Position numbers and translations under genes: made by a program
Shown here: positions 46,318-57,625 of the stretch, in pieces
How the letters are laid out: each line of letters opens with the position of its first letter
Numbering within the stretch: position 1 is the first letter of the stretch
Source of the DNA: Lunularia cruciata
Taxonomy: Eukaryota; Streptophyta; Marchantiopsida; Lunulariales; Lunulariaceae
Assembly (NCBI GenBank): GCA_948567375.1
Contig: OX419761.1
Span: 15,378,501 to 15,442,500 of the forward strand
Direction: 5' to 3'
DNA: 64,000 nt
The notes under the pieces: generated by a model
Databases searched by the model: none
The model's input: only the letters and a program-made list of their open reading frames with translations
Told to the model about the DNA's origin: nothing

Positions 46318-49300
46318 TTCCTGTTATCATGCCGCGCACGAGCTCTGTGTTCCCCATCTTTATACACTGATGGATCAAAACCGTATAGACATAAACAAAC
46401 CGGAGAGTCTCCAAATAGATGAATCCTGCTCCGATAGCCATTCCATGTGCTTCGCAACGCTTCATTCTAATACAAGTTTGGCGTATTCACTAAAGAAATT
46501 AGAGCTCCTGAATCTGTTTATTGTCGCATCAACCTCTTCTTCGGCGTTACTATTCTGGAGTACATCAACTCCATCACAGGTAGTATTTGTAATGCATATG
46601 CCTCATACATGCCTCCTCATACATGTGTCTTCAAGATATCGGTACGAAGAATAGCCATAAGTTAACTTTGCTATTGCACCGGACATTGCTTTTAGTAACA
46701 AGGAAAGGTTACAAATTCCCATATGTAAATTAATATCCGGTGAATGTTGCTGATGTGGTAAGAGTTTGAGTTTGGCGAGTCTATTTTATGGGTTTCCACA
46801 GTTTTTACTCTTGATTTGATTTTTGTAGTGGTTTTAAGCATGAGAATACTCCCGTGTTTCCGTCTAAGTGCTTCTTAGATGTACATCTTCCTCCACATAT
46901 TACCTCATGTTTTCGTGTGACATTATACATTGATTAGAATAGCATTTTGGAAATGAAATTGCTGTTAGAACTAATATTTGTAATAAAGTAATATTAATCA
47001 TAGAGATCGTTCTCTTTACAGTAATCATAAGGGAATATAGCCTATACCGTTGGAAACTTATTCTTGTTATTTGATACGATTTTATTTCATTTTTAGAATA
47101 CATTAAAGGTTATGTTTTCCCTAGATTATCCATAAAATATATATATAGCTACATATATATTCAATCTTTTTATTTTTTTTCTTATACCATTATCCATATA
47201 TTAAGTATAGTATTATATATATAGTAAGCTTCTAGTAAATCTTGGTGTGTAAATGTATATGTATAGCTTTTTAGTGTAATTTTTGGTATATTATATTTAA
47301 TGAAGTTAAAATTTCTGTTATAGAGAGCAGTGCTTAGATCTTGGCTTATGCTTTGTAGTTGAGTGAGGGATATTCTTATCATGATTTACCATAGCATATC
47401 ACAATCTTTCTAGAATTATCATTGAAATATTTGTGACAAACAAGGTCAAGATTCTCTTCAGAAAGAGAGTGAAACTAGAGTTCAGCTTCATAATTTTCAG
47501 TTAAGTAATAATTTTGATTATAAAGTTCCTTATAATTAATTTTCTATGTAAAATATTATATATACCAGATTACCACTTACTTGGGTTTGTTTGGAAAGAA
47601 CCAAAAAGTTACTACGCTGGATTTGAACACTTCTCCATTTAATATTTATCTTTATCCTGGCCACTTAACAAAGTTGGAAGTGACGGACCTTAGGCTTAAT
47701 ATGACGTCGAATGAGGAGAAAATCAAGGATTTTAAAAAGTCATAATTCAATTGACATTCTACCTAATACCTATTACAAGTTAAGACATGATTACTTCTTT
47801 AATAAGATGACGTGAATCAGATTTTTTATAGTATATTAAACATCATAATCTTCAATCCTACTGGTTATCATAGTCAAATTAAAAAGACTATCAAAATGTA
47901 TAATTGATCAAACCGTACCAAGGACAAAAGGCAAAATTGTCATCTTCATTCTATATCTACGTAGACTTCCTCGTTGGAGGTTTTGTCGCTTTTCAAATTG
48001 TATATTGCATCACTAGCGAACAAATTGGAGGCGCTTTCTTACCAACTAAAGTGGTGTGAAGTTGGCTCTGCTCGATCCCACCCAAAGCACAATTCCACCG
48101 TAGTTAAAGAAATATACTATTGAAATTGAAGGAAGAAAGTCTTCAATCTGGCGCAATACAATAAAAAAGATATAAAGGTAAAGATATATATTTATATAAA
48201 TATTTTTTATCCATATAGTGGTGAATATCGTTTTCTTTCCTTTTTACTATTTCTACATGTGAAATCTCGTACGTAAACATGTATTTAGAAACGGACCATC
48301 AAGTCAAATAATATACCCTAAAGGAAACGAGAAACGGGAATACGAGCGCAACAAGAAATGCCACTGGAAAACACGACCCCAGAGGCCTTAGAAACAAGTC
48401 ATTGCCCTATGCACAGGTGGAAAAAGAAACAAAGAATGTACGAAGCAAGCTGTCAGCTTCGAGTTCGAAGCTAGGATGTCAACGCAACTAACACATGTCT
48501 CTTAATTACGGTGATCATGTTCTGCCTTCACCTTTGTATCTCTAGTTTGACTTGCCATTTATAGAAAATAATTGTTCAGCTTATCAAATACACAATACTG
48601 AATGTTGTTCGGCTAATCGTATCAAATAAGCAGTATTCTCCTAAGCTAATGTAATCGATATTGATGAATACAAAGCACCAAATCGAAGCACCAGACCTCG
48701 CGATATTCGAGAAAGTAGTACGAGGAGACTCAGAGCATTATCTTCTCTTAAATTTATCTGTTGTTTCTCCAAAAGGGCGATTGTTGCATTATAGTGCATG
48801 CGAACTATATACTGTTGTGAATGTTACTCACTCCAGGATAATATTACGTCCTCATTGCTCATGAACTTAGGAGTAAATTATCTGAATTCTCAAATCGGAT
48901 AAAGAAACCACAAAATGGAGAAGAAACGAAAGAAACCACAAAAATGGAGTCCCCTATCGATTATTTTCTTGATAAATCAAATGCCAGACTGTTCTCGAGG
49001 AACCCAAAGATAACTATATGTGATCATGTCAACTGGTTTCTGCGCGTGAGCGAGTTGCAGTTAAGCTTGCAGTAACAATTGTTACTATGAGTGTCAGTTC
49101 CATGCTTAGCTTAACAATAGACCCGAATCATTCGCACTGGCCGTTTGTACGTAGCCGTATCATTAGGTCTAAGCTCCGGTTTTGTTTGAAGTAAATCCTT
49201 GCACTAAAACAACCAACTCGATATACAGTTGATATTCTACCATACGTTTGGTTTTAAATCAGACACCAAATGTTGAGTTTAAATTATATATGTTTGATTT

Positions 49301-49485
49301 CTAGATCCCACCATTTTAATTTAACGATTCAAAAGTGTAAAGTACTTCGGATAATCCACTAACTATATTCTCAAGCTTAGTTTGATTATCCACAATCTTA
49401 TCTCACTGAATAAAGACTTGTAATTGGGTTCGATTTGATCGGGTACCAGTGGAAGATTGGAGACAAATGCAAAGGTGAAACTATT
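46318..49485. other. Gene-free AT-rich region
   Basis: No gene is supported over 3 kb. It includes AT-dinucleotide runs near 47,138-47,220. Open frames of up to 67 codons have no motif. A 5' continuation of the RLP pseudogene (a hydrophobic segment on the minus strand near 46,350-46,430) is possible but weak. Confidence 0.4.
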
Positions 49486-49489
49486 CTCA

Positions 49490-50090
49490 ATTATTGTATT
49501 CAGTACTTTGATATTTTACGCTGTAAAATAGAGCTGAATTGTGTTTTATTATGCATCCACATCACATTTTAGTGCTATATATTCGAGAAAAACCAATTGT
49601 TAAAAAGTAAGCTTCTAGAGGAATTTGATATACCCGCATCGAACACAAACTTTGATACTCATGATTTGACCGCATCCATTCAAGATTCGATTAACTCAAG
49701 GTTCTTCATTACGGCATTAGTAACTTTCTTCATTACCGAGGATTTGATTTGCAGATCCTTAATGTGTTTCGGGTTGGTGAACATTAAAATGAGAAAACAA
49801 ATACTATGTATTTGCTCTGTTTTCTCTCTCATCTTGTGTTCTTAATTTTCATTCTACTGTTGAAAGATCCAGTGATTATAGGTTAAATTGCGTTATATGG
49901 TTCTTTTTTCAGACTTTATCGAATTTGTCTTTTCGGTTTGCTAAGCTTTAGATTTTCTCAGCGGAAAAAAGCGGAGAAGACTTGCGAAAGAAGCTCACAT
50001 GTTCAGCCACATAACGAGAGAATATTTCATAGAGAATCTAACTTGAAAGATGAAGATTTGAAACCCCTAGTTTGAATGGTTACCATGTAG
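49490..50090. repeat. Rep-B copy upstream of ABCB pseudogene 2
   Basis: This matches 12,610-13,110 and 20,090-20,570 (gctttgata/ctttgatattttacgctg, gatactcatgatttgac, cttcattaccgagga, ttcagccacataacgag). It is more diverged than the 12/20-kb pair. Confidence 0.55.
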
Positions 50091-50099
50091 TCATCGGAG

Positions 50100-51865
50100 T
50101 TGAAGGTAGATATAGTCTCATTCATGGATTGCTTAACTTATATCTTTCGCAAACCCTCTCCAACCTAAGTCTTTGGTTAGAGTAGGTTCATTGATTGGAG
50201 TTGCTGTGACTATTGCACCCAAAGGGAAACAGTGCCACTATACTCCATGACTCACCTTTGTCCAATTGGCATGGAGATTTTGGGCCATCTTCATCAATAT
50301 TTAGATGGTCTTCTTTGCAATGCAACATAGGGTTCCTGCAATAAAGGGGAGTACAAGCTATCTCTTCAGTCATGGTCACATTTTACTATTGGAGTGAGTA
50401 TCCCTCACCCTATAACATTCACAAGCAGTGGGTCTTCACCAATGAGAAGCAACAATAGGAATCCCCAACACATTTAGAGGAACTTCCCTTCTCATCTATA
50501 AGACATATCTTTGGAAGATCCACATCATATAATTCAATATAGTTCAGGAGGACCAGGTTACCTTATGGGTTGCTTTGGTTAATTTATGATTACTGTGGTC
50601 ATTTTTGCATGTAAGGTTTTGACCATTATTTCTCCTCCGCTTTTGTGCCTTTCTGGCTTGGGCTCCAGCTCTGTAGTTCCATCTGCACTTATATGTGCTT
50701 TTGTACTCTCTAGTTTTCCTTTGGGATATTCCATCTGGCCTCCTGGTCTTCACCAAAGAAACTATTGGTACAATAATTCTGCAGCCTTAAACAAAACAAG
50801 ACAAAATACACTAGGGTTTTTAGATTTTAACATAAGTATACAGTTGTACATAGTATGTATTGAACACGTTGAAGAGACCTGATGTGCTAGAAGGGTTGGA
50901 AATCTAATAAAGGTTGTTTCGAAGGGTATACTAGGAAGGATGCCATCGCTGGGAGTAGGTGTCAGGTAGGGAATTTTAAGAGTTGTAGAACGATGGCCAA
51001 AAAGTGGGCAACAGTCAGTATTTATCTAGATACTTAAGAACTGATTCTCCTGTACCATGAAGTTGATGAATTTGTACACCAGAACATAGAGAAAATTCCC
51101 TAGATACACCCTTTTTCGGCAAAGGATTTCTCTTGGCCAAGTGAACAATCACACGGTGAAGTCCATTTCACCACGTTATATTTGACACGTGCCATGCTAA
51201 ACCCGCCATGTACAGGCCTTTCGTGCCGCCGTCCATCAGCTCGACGGGGGGTTCAGGAGACAAGGATTTACACTAGACAGTGATGTTTGATCATGATAAA
51301 AATTTGTGCTGCCTTTACTCACAAGGTCGTAGAGAATTTGAAATTGAATCAAAAAATTGAGCTGAATGAGTGCGCGGACCAACTTTCGACGCGGGATTCA
51401 TATCGAGAATTCGAAACATTTCAGCAAAGATATTTGGAGCTGAAGCAGCTCAAACTGAACAGTCGCATTGCCACTCGTTGTTACAGCATGGGCTTGGGAT
51501 CCGGAGTGGAGATTTAGAATATCGCGGACTGTGTGAGTAGCACCATACTTGCTGGAGGAATCCCCAAGGATGCGGAAGCGACCAAGTGAAGCGCGCTGTT
51601 GGATTGGGTAGCCCAGTCTTGAGGAACGTGGATGTAAATCTCCGACCTCTCTGTCTCCGTGGACTCTTTAAGTAAAGAGTAGGCAATTCCCTGTCTGACA
51701 ATCGGTCGCTATTGAACATACTATTCGTAACCAGAGTTCCAGATATGTCCATTAAAATGAAGAGCCTGCAGACGGTGTCATGGAACGGCCCTTGTAGCCA
51801 GTCTTACACCTAGAGGTTCTGTACCAGGTGTAAAACGGATTGACGCGTTCGCTAGATGAGGTACT
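50100..51865. other. Intergenic part of the right ABCB-NLR block, with Rep-D
   Basis: Bases 50,790-50,945 are a diverged Rep-D. Bases 51,120-51,300 and 51,440-51,790 match 32,580-32,720 and 32,880-33,190 of the left block (atgctggagg/ttgctggaggaatcccca, gttccagagata). ORFs on the minus strand over the latter pair are not conserved as protein. They may be the antisense of a decayed ABCB membrane domain. Confidence 0.45.
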
Positions 51866-51869
51866 TTCC

Positions 51870-52625
51870 GGACAACTTAAAATTTAAAAACACTGAAAAA
51901 GGACCATGTCACCCATCCATGTTCTCTGAGAGAAAGCCAGGACGTCCAAGATTTCGAACACTTGGAACCCAATTGCAAGCGAGCAATGCTATACGGGAAC
52001 TCGCGTCTTTGCAAATAAAATGGCTCAGTGGCCAGATAGGACTCGTCAACCAGGACCCTCCACCGATTGTCACTTGAACAAGGGAAAGCCTACTGTACGG
52101 TAAGGAAAATGCCACCGCTTTTGCAGCCTGAAACTATTACATACATGAGAAGCATCCTTAGTTGAAATGAAGAACACTTTCAAACGAGTCAGAGATCAAT
52201 CTTGAAGTACAGGAGGAAAGGTCTGTTCCCCAGCGGAGCATGCATGTTCACGGCCTGCACTTCGGTGAATGTTTCCTAACCAAACAAACCTGAATTGTAT
52301 TACGGTGTACTGGGAAATTTTGGGGCGATTCTGGCTGGATGGGAGTTCCCATTCGTTGCTTTACAATTAGCCAGCTTTCAGCAAGTGGCTATCACCAGAG
52401 CTATGATAAAAACCCAGAGATCCTGCTGCTGAATAAAGCCACCAGAGCTTTGAATGCTGAGTCCGAGAGTTGATACAGGAAGCTCTGGACCGAACAAGTT
52501 CCGATCGCCCAACTGTGGTTGTAACTCACAGGCTCAGCACCAATCATCATGCCGATGTCATTGCTGTGAGGAAAGATGTACATATCATCAAAGTACTAAA
52601 TATGAGTTGCGGCCACACAAATCTG
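51870..52625 (+). pseudogene. ABCB transporter nucleotide-binding domain, broken (copy 2)
   Basis: The same two blocks are seen as in copy 1. One is a Q-loop region SLQIKWLSGQIGLVNQDP at about 52,000-52,065. The other is a Walker B to H-loop region at 52,395-52,610: NPEILLLNKATRALNAES in one frame, then TVVVTHRLS, HADVIAV in another. Walker B has lost its acidic pair (LLNKAT), although the H-loop His survives. Walker A and the signature are missing. At least one frameshift lies near 52,410 and a stop near 52,472. Confidence 0.7.
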
Positions 52626-52639
52626 ATTCTTATGCACCA

Positions 52640-54400
52640 GCATCGCCACACTCAACGGCCTGTGGACAGGCCCTTTATACCTAGCTAGCTATTGCTGTAG
52701 ACATTTTTTTATGTACCTCCTGCCCAACCTTCCTTATCATACATCTCCATTTCTGAGCTACAAATAACAATTTGCAGGGAAGGAAATACCCAGTGGTACA
52801 CTTGAAGCAACAGGGCCTCTCTGCAAAAAGCCAATGCTTCGGACTCTGTCTGTTTCACCCTGTCAGGAAAGCTAGTAAATTTTTATTTATTGAGGTATGA
52901 AATATGGAACTCGTACGTTAGTGTGGTTCGATACCCACATCAGACTGGAGAATATTGGGCATAGTGAACGAGGTATTAGAAGCTAGAATTTATATATTTG
53001 TACGAAGTCCAAGTCCCCGAGTTCTGGTACATGCTGGTCTGGGTCGGCACCTTCTCAGCTGTGGTTCTTGTTCTGACGTAGAATAACTTACTCAACTCAA
53101 TTCTGGTAATATATTCTAGTCTTAAAGCATACTCACATTCCTTTTAGATCGATCTTATTTCATGTCGAACTCGGTGCTTGCTTCAAGATGTAGATGAGAT
53201 CCGTATGTCTAACAGCTGAAATTGCCGCAAGTTTTGAAAAGGAGCAGAAACAGAAAAATTTATAAGAAATGGTGAACGCAAAGCAATTTGAACTTACTCT
53301 GTGACATGTTTCGAGGCGAGAGAACTCCCCTTAGGAATCACCTAGATCCAGAACCGCTTCTCTAACAGCTGAAATCTGCGCAAGTTATGAGAAAGAGCAG
53401 AAACATAAAATCTACAAGAAATGGTGAAGGAAAAACAATTTTAACTTACACTGTCTCATGTGTGTAGACGAGAGAACTCCCTGTAGGGATCACCTAGATC
53501 CAGAATATAAACGGTTTATCTAACTGAATATCATGAACATAACAACCATAATGACTCATGAAATATCTATGACAAACTCTAGAAACTATGTCCTGATCTG
53601 ATTATCCGTGAAAGCTGACACCATCATTTCCTGCATCTATATATCATGTCATCGATATAGAACATTGCACAGCATCCATCCGTCACAGCCAGGAAGACAA
53701 GAAAACAATTTCATCTGCGTCACCAATACTTATGACTTAATGATCACTTCAGATTCGGCTGACATATCAACATCACCTGCAGCGAATGTACATTTTGTGG
53801 ATCTAAGCCTTAACCAGTCTGTTTAACGTTAAGATCATGAACAGCTGGCTGGATTGAATGATAACTCAAGATCTCATCAAGTTTGTATACTCAATCAGGA
53901 TAATCTGAGGGTCTAAGTAATGCCTCCATCAAAAGTAATTATCACGAATTTCGGCATCTGATTAGCTTAACCTACATACCTATCCCAAGATCATTCTTCA
54001 CTGGAATGCTGTTCTGCTTGATCCAACGTGGGGTCATTCCCTTTCGGAACACGATCATATGCTCGGAAGGAAGACGCATAGAGACCTTGGAGCACGTTGA
54101 GGCCGACGTGAGTGGAAGATCTGGAGGGCCTTCAATCCACCCATGTTGAATGCCTTCACATTCAACTGGATCATTTCACGTTAAGGGCATGCAAGTCATT
54201 CGAAGTATGGCCCCCAATGACAATTATTATTACAAAAACTCAATTTTCTCACAACAATGCACCTGGCCGACCGTCTGGCTTAAACCTTCGATCCTCCCTG
54301 CATGAGCTGTTAACGAGGTAGTTCCCCCAAAGCTTCGAGGCTGAGGTCCCCCCGTACGATGTTGTGCTCTGAAGAAACTATCCTAAAAGTTTAGTACATA
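52640..54400. other. Intergenic part of the right ABCB-NLR block
   Basis: This aligns in order with 33,900-35,350. A local duplication is visible at 53,205-53,300 and 53,360-53,460 (taacagctgaaat, cgcaagtt, gagcagaaac, gagagaactcccc). No gene. Confidence 0.45.
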
Positions 54401-54415
54401 CGGAGGTTGGGTAAC

Positions 54416-54601
54416 TTACTCATACAGACGTGTAAGAGGTTGGAGAGCTTTTACGAGCATTTCAGCCATCTGAGTACCTCTGGGATCTATCGTTAAGTAT
54501 TCCTTCAAGCTGTGCGACAACAGTTGATGTTCACAGGTTGGGCAATTGCAGCTTTTTACGATGTCAGCATTGTGTATCACGGTGGTTATCGTAATCCTAG
54601 A
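54416..54601 (-). CDS. Possible C-terminal exon downstream of the NLR
   Basis: After an acceptor-like tactctcag the minus strand is open for about 62 codons to a stop at 54,416: ITITTVIHN, CPTCEHQLLS, EYLTIDPRGTQMAEMLVKALQP. The left block has a matching segment near 35,570-35,385 that keeps NCPTCEHQLLSQSLE before a stop. It could be the last exon of the hydrolase-NLR or a separate small gene. No donor in the right phase is identified at the end of the LRR frame, so the link is not proven. The CxxC could bind metal, but no family is recognised. Confidence 0.3.
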   Translation of the reverse strand, partial: SRITITTVIHNADIVKSCNCPTCEHQLLSHSLKEYLTIDPRGTQMAEMLVKALQPLTRLYE

Positions 54602-55144
54602 TTGCCTGAGAGTAAAACTCAGTTCAACAATCAAGTGTACTTGAGTTATGAGAGAAATTCCATCTATAGACGTCGCGAACATTAACCAGGTTCAAGCTAT
54701 CAAGACAACTTGCATCACCGCAAAACTGGGACTGTAAACTTACCGAGAAATCATCGCGAACTCATATGCAAGACAAATCCTCGTCACTATTATCAATCGT
54801 AAGATGTGAGTGGACATCTATTATTCGTCTACAAGAGTCTCTACAGCAGCCTCCCTTCAAGAACTGAGGATATTTGAATTCAACTGTCATGGGCACCTGC
54901 GTCCCTTGGGTATCATACGTCAAATAATTTACTTAACTTACTCCGGGTACTCATTCTGCCGGCAGAGATTCTTCTAGAAATCGTTTCTCTGTCTTGCATT
55001 CTTATTCAGAGTCATTATCTGGTGAGTAAATTGCACGTGAGAGATCCATATGCCCAGAAGTCTAGTGTCAGTGCTCCAAATGAAGTGAGCTGCCACACAT
55101 GGAATACTAAGAAAGGAATGTTTCACGGTGAATGGGTTCGAGAT

Positions 55145-55191
55145 ATGAAATATTGCTCGAAAGCTATTTCAGCTTTCGAGCAATATTTCAT
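55145..55191. repeat. Perfect inverted repeat, 21-bp arms
   Basis: atgaaatattgctcgaaagct at 55,145-55,165 is repeated inverted at 55,171-55,191 around atttc. The left paralogue (about 36,145-36,165) has only a single short version, so the right arm and the following atttcatg repeats were added in this copy. It lies just 3' of the LRR reading frame. Confidence 0.85.
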
Positions 55192-55992
55192 GTAATATTT
55201 CATGTTTCATGTAATTATCTTCTACTGCAATCTCCAAAGAGATTCGAGTACGTGTAAAGACGTCTGGCCACTTACATGAACATACTTCAAGGAAATCAGC
55301 TGTTCAATAGACTCTGGAAAGTATGTAGATTGGCGTGGAGACGTACAGTCGTGAATTTCCAGATACTGCCGTGGCCCGAGCTTCTTTCGTGCTAGTCGAG
55401 CAGGTTCAGATGAGCCAAAGTGATCATGCAGATAATCATGTTCCATGAGCAGATCCTCTCCTATGAACAGATCATCCAAGCTGGTTGACCGTAGCAAGTC
55501 AGGTAAATGCATGAAATAATCACACCGTAGTAGCCTCAGCTCATGTAGCGCTGGAAACTGTGCCAATTGAAGAGCCCCCAAAAGATCCTCAGAGTACTCA
55601 CCTGCCACTGTTACACTTTCAAGCGATCTGAGTTGTGCAATGGACGTGACTTGAGTCGCCAAATATGCGTCCACATACAGATATTTTAGATCATGGAGCT
55701 GCCTCATAGAGTCAGGTATGGTCTTCACACCTACACACCCTTCAATATGTAACTCGGTAAGATGTCCGAGTTGTCCTAACGAGTCAGGTATATTCTCGAG
55801 CGATATACATCCTTTTATAACTAATGTCTCTAGAGCTGCGATGTTTCCAATAGATTTGGGTAAGTTCTTAAGAGCTTTGCACTCAGTTATCAAGAGACTT
55901 TTGAGTGTAATTGCTTGTCCCAGAGATCTCACGTCTGGCATATGGCTTAAATGATCACACTGTTGTATTTTTAGGTCTGTTAGTGCCGGCAT

Positions 55993-56010
55993 TTGCCACA
56001 GCCAGTCGGG
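55993..56010 (-). other. One-base frameshift in a C-run of the LRR exon
   Basis: The minus strand reads NFAHPP and then goes out of frame. The next frame starts DWLWQMPALTDL. The left paralogue encodes NFAHLPDW without a break. Confidence 0.75.
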
Positions 56011-56256
56011 GGATGCGCAAAGTTCTCACCCATCAACGTTAACTTCTTTAGACTTGTCAGCTGTCTGAGGCTTGTTGGTAGACTAGCAAAAGGGCCTAGC
56101 TCTGAGCATGCTAGCTGTCCAAGACACTCGGGTACTTTATTAACTGACTCAGGTACAGACGTTTTAATAACCGAACTTTTTAGAGAGTTGAGTTCCTCTA
56201 GTGTACCAGGTATGGTCTTAAGCGAGACACACTCCTGTACGGACAGCCACTTGAGA

Positions 56257-56820
56257 GATGTGAGTTGCCCTGAAGAATCAGGCAGGTTCTCAAGGGCCTT
56301 ACATTCGACTATTTCGAGATCACTCAGCGCGATGAGTTGCCCCAGAGACTCAGGTAAATATCTCAGTCGGTCACAATGCTTTACCCCTAAATAATTAAGT
56401 GCCACAAATTGCCCCAACCATTTGGGAAGATCTTCAAAGCATCCCGACAAGGTCAATGTCTCAAGCAATCTCAACTGTCCCATGCTTGCTGGTAGGTTCC
56501 TGATGGATGTGCATCCCATTGTGTTCAAAACTCTTAGAGATGCAAGTTGCCCTAAAGAATCAGGCAGGTTCTCAAGGGCCTCGCATTTGACTATTTCGAG
56601 ACATCTCAGCGCGGTGAGTTGCCCCAGGGACTCAGGTAAATATCTCAATCGGGGACAATGCCATACCGCTAAATCCTGAAGTGCCACAAATCGCCCCAAC
56701 CATTCGGGAAGATCTTCAAAGCATCCTGATAAGGATAATGTCTCAAGTAATCTCAGCTGTGCCATGCTTGTCGGTAGGTTCTCGAGGGATGTGCATCCCT
56801 TTGTGTTGAAAACTTTTAGA
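56257..56820 (-). repeat. 282-bp in-frame tandem duplication of LRRs
   Basis: Offset of exactly 282 bases (94 codons) between the two tracts cctgaagaatcaggcagg (56,269) and cctaaagaatcaggcagg (56,551). Each unit encodes four LRRs with the landmarks GCTS, SLSGCFEDLP / TLSGCFEDLP and LRYLPESLGQL. The copies differ mainly at solvent-exposed positions. Confidence 0.8.
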
Positions 56821-57625
56821 GATGCAAGTTGCCCGAGAGAATCTGGTAAGCTACTGATGGTTGTACAATCTGTTATGATCAAATCTGTTAAGGATTTGAG
56901 TTGTCCCAAAGAGTTCGGCATGGCCCTGAGAGAGGTGCACCCATCTATGGCTAAATATTCAAGAGATACGAGGTGGAGAGGGTCGGGGATGGAAATAAGA
57001 GATACGCACTCTTTTATGGTAAATTGTACCAACGAAGCGAGTTGTCCTATGGAGTTGGGTAGAACAACGAGGGATGGACACCCCTCTATCCCTAAGTATT
57101 TAAGAGATGTTACCTGTAAAAGGTCAGGAAAATCTTTTATAGACACACACCCTTTGATCTCCAGTATTTCTAGAAATGAGAGCTGTCCTATGGAATCTGG
57201 TAAAAGATTGACAGATACACAATCTTCAATAATTAATCGTTTAAGAGACGAATACTGCAAAGGGTCAACCACAAGATTATTGGATAAAGATCTCTTTATA
57301 ACTAACCTTTCTAAACTTTTAAGTTGTCCTAGGCAACCCGGTATGATATCGAGAAACATACATCCTTCTATGACTAACTCTCGTAGAGATATAAGATCGA
57401 AAAGAAAATCAGGTAAGCTATGAAGTGACACACAACTTTTCATGGTTAACCGCCAAAGGGAGTTGAGGTGTCCTCGAAAATTAGGGTTAGTCTGGTCATT
57501 GACAAGGGATACACAACCGTCGATTATCAATTGCGTTAACGATGCTAATTGTCCAAGCGAGTGGGGTATAGTCTTGAGAGAAAAACATGTGTCTATCTGC
57601 AACGAATCAAGAGATGCGAGTTGAC

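Noticed and set aside
45470-46654. Plus-strand frames up to 228 codons, one of which looks like an ordinary gene by length
   Set aside because: They run antisense to the RLP pseudogene. No domain is seen in the 45,968-46,654 frame, and its first half is the complement of the LRR N-terminal cap.
48661-48864. 67-codon frame in the AT-rich region
   Set aside because: No motif, no homologue in the window and no splice context.
55993-57423. Plus-strand frames of 85-219 codons
   Set aside because: Repetitive antisense of the LRR exon. Their regularity comes from the LRR period, not from a protein family.
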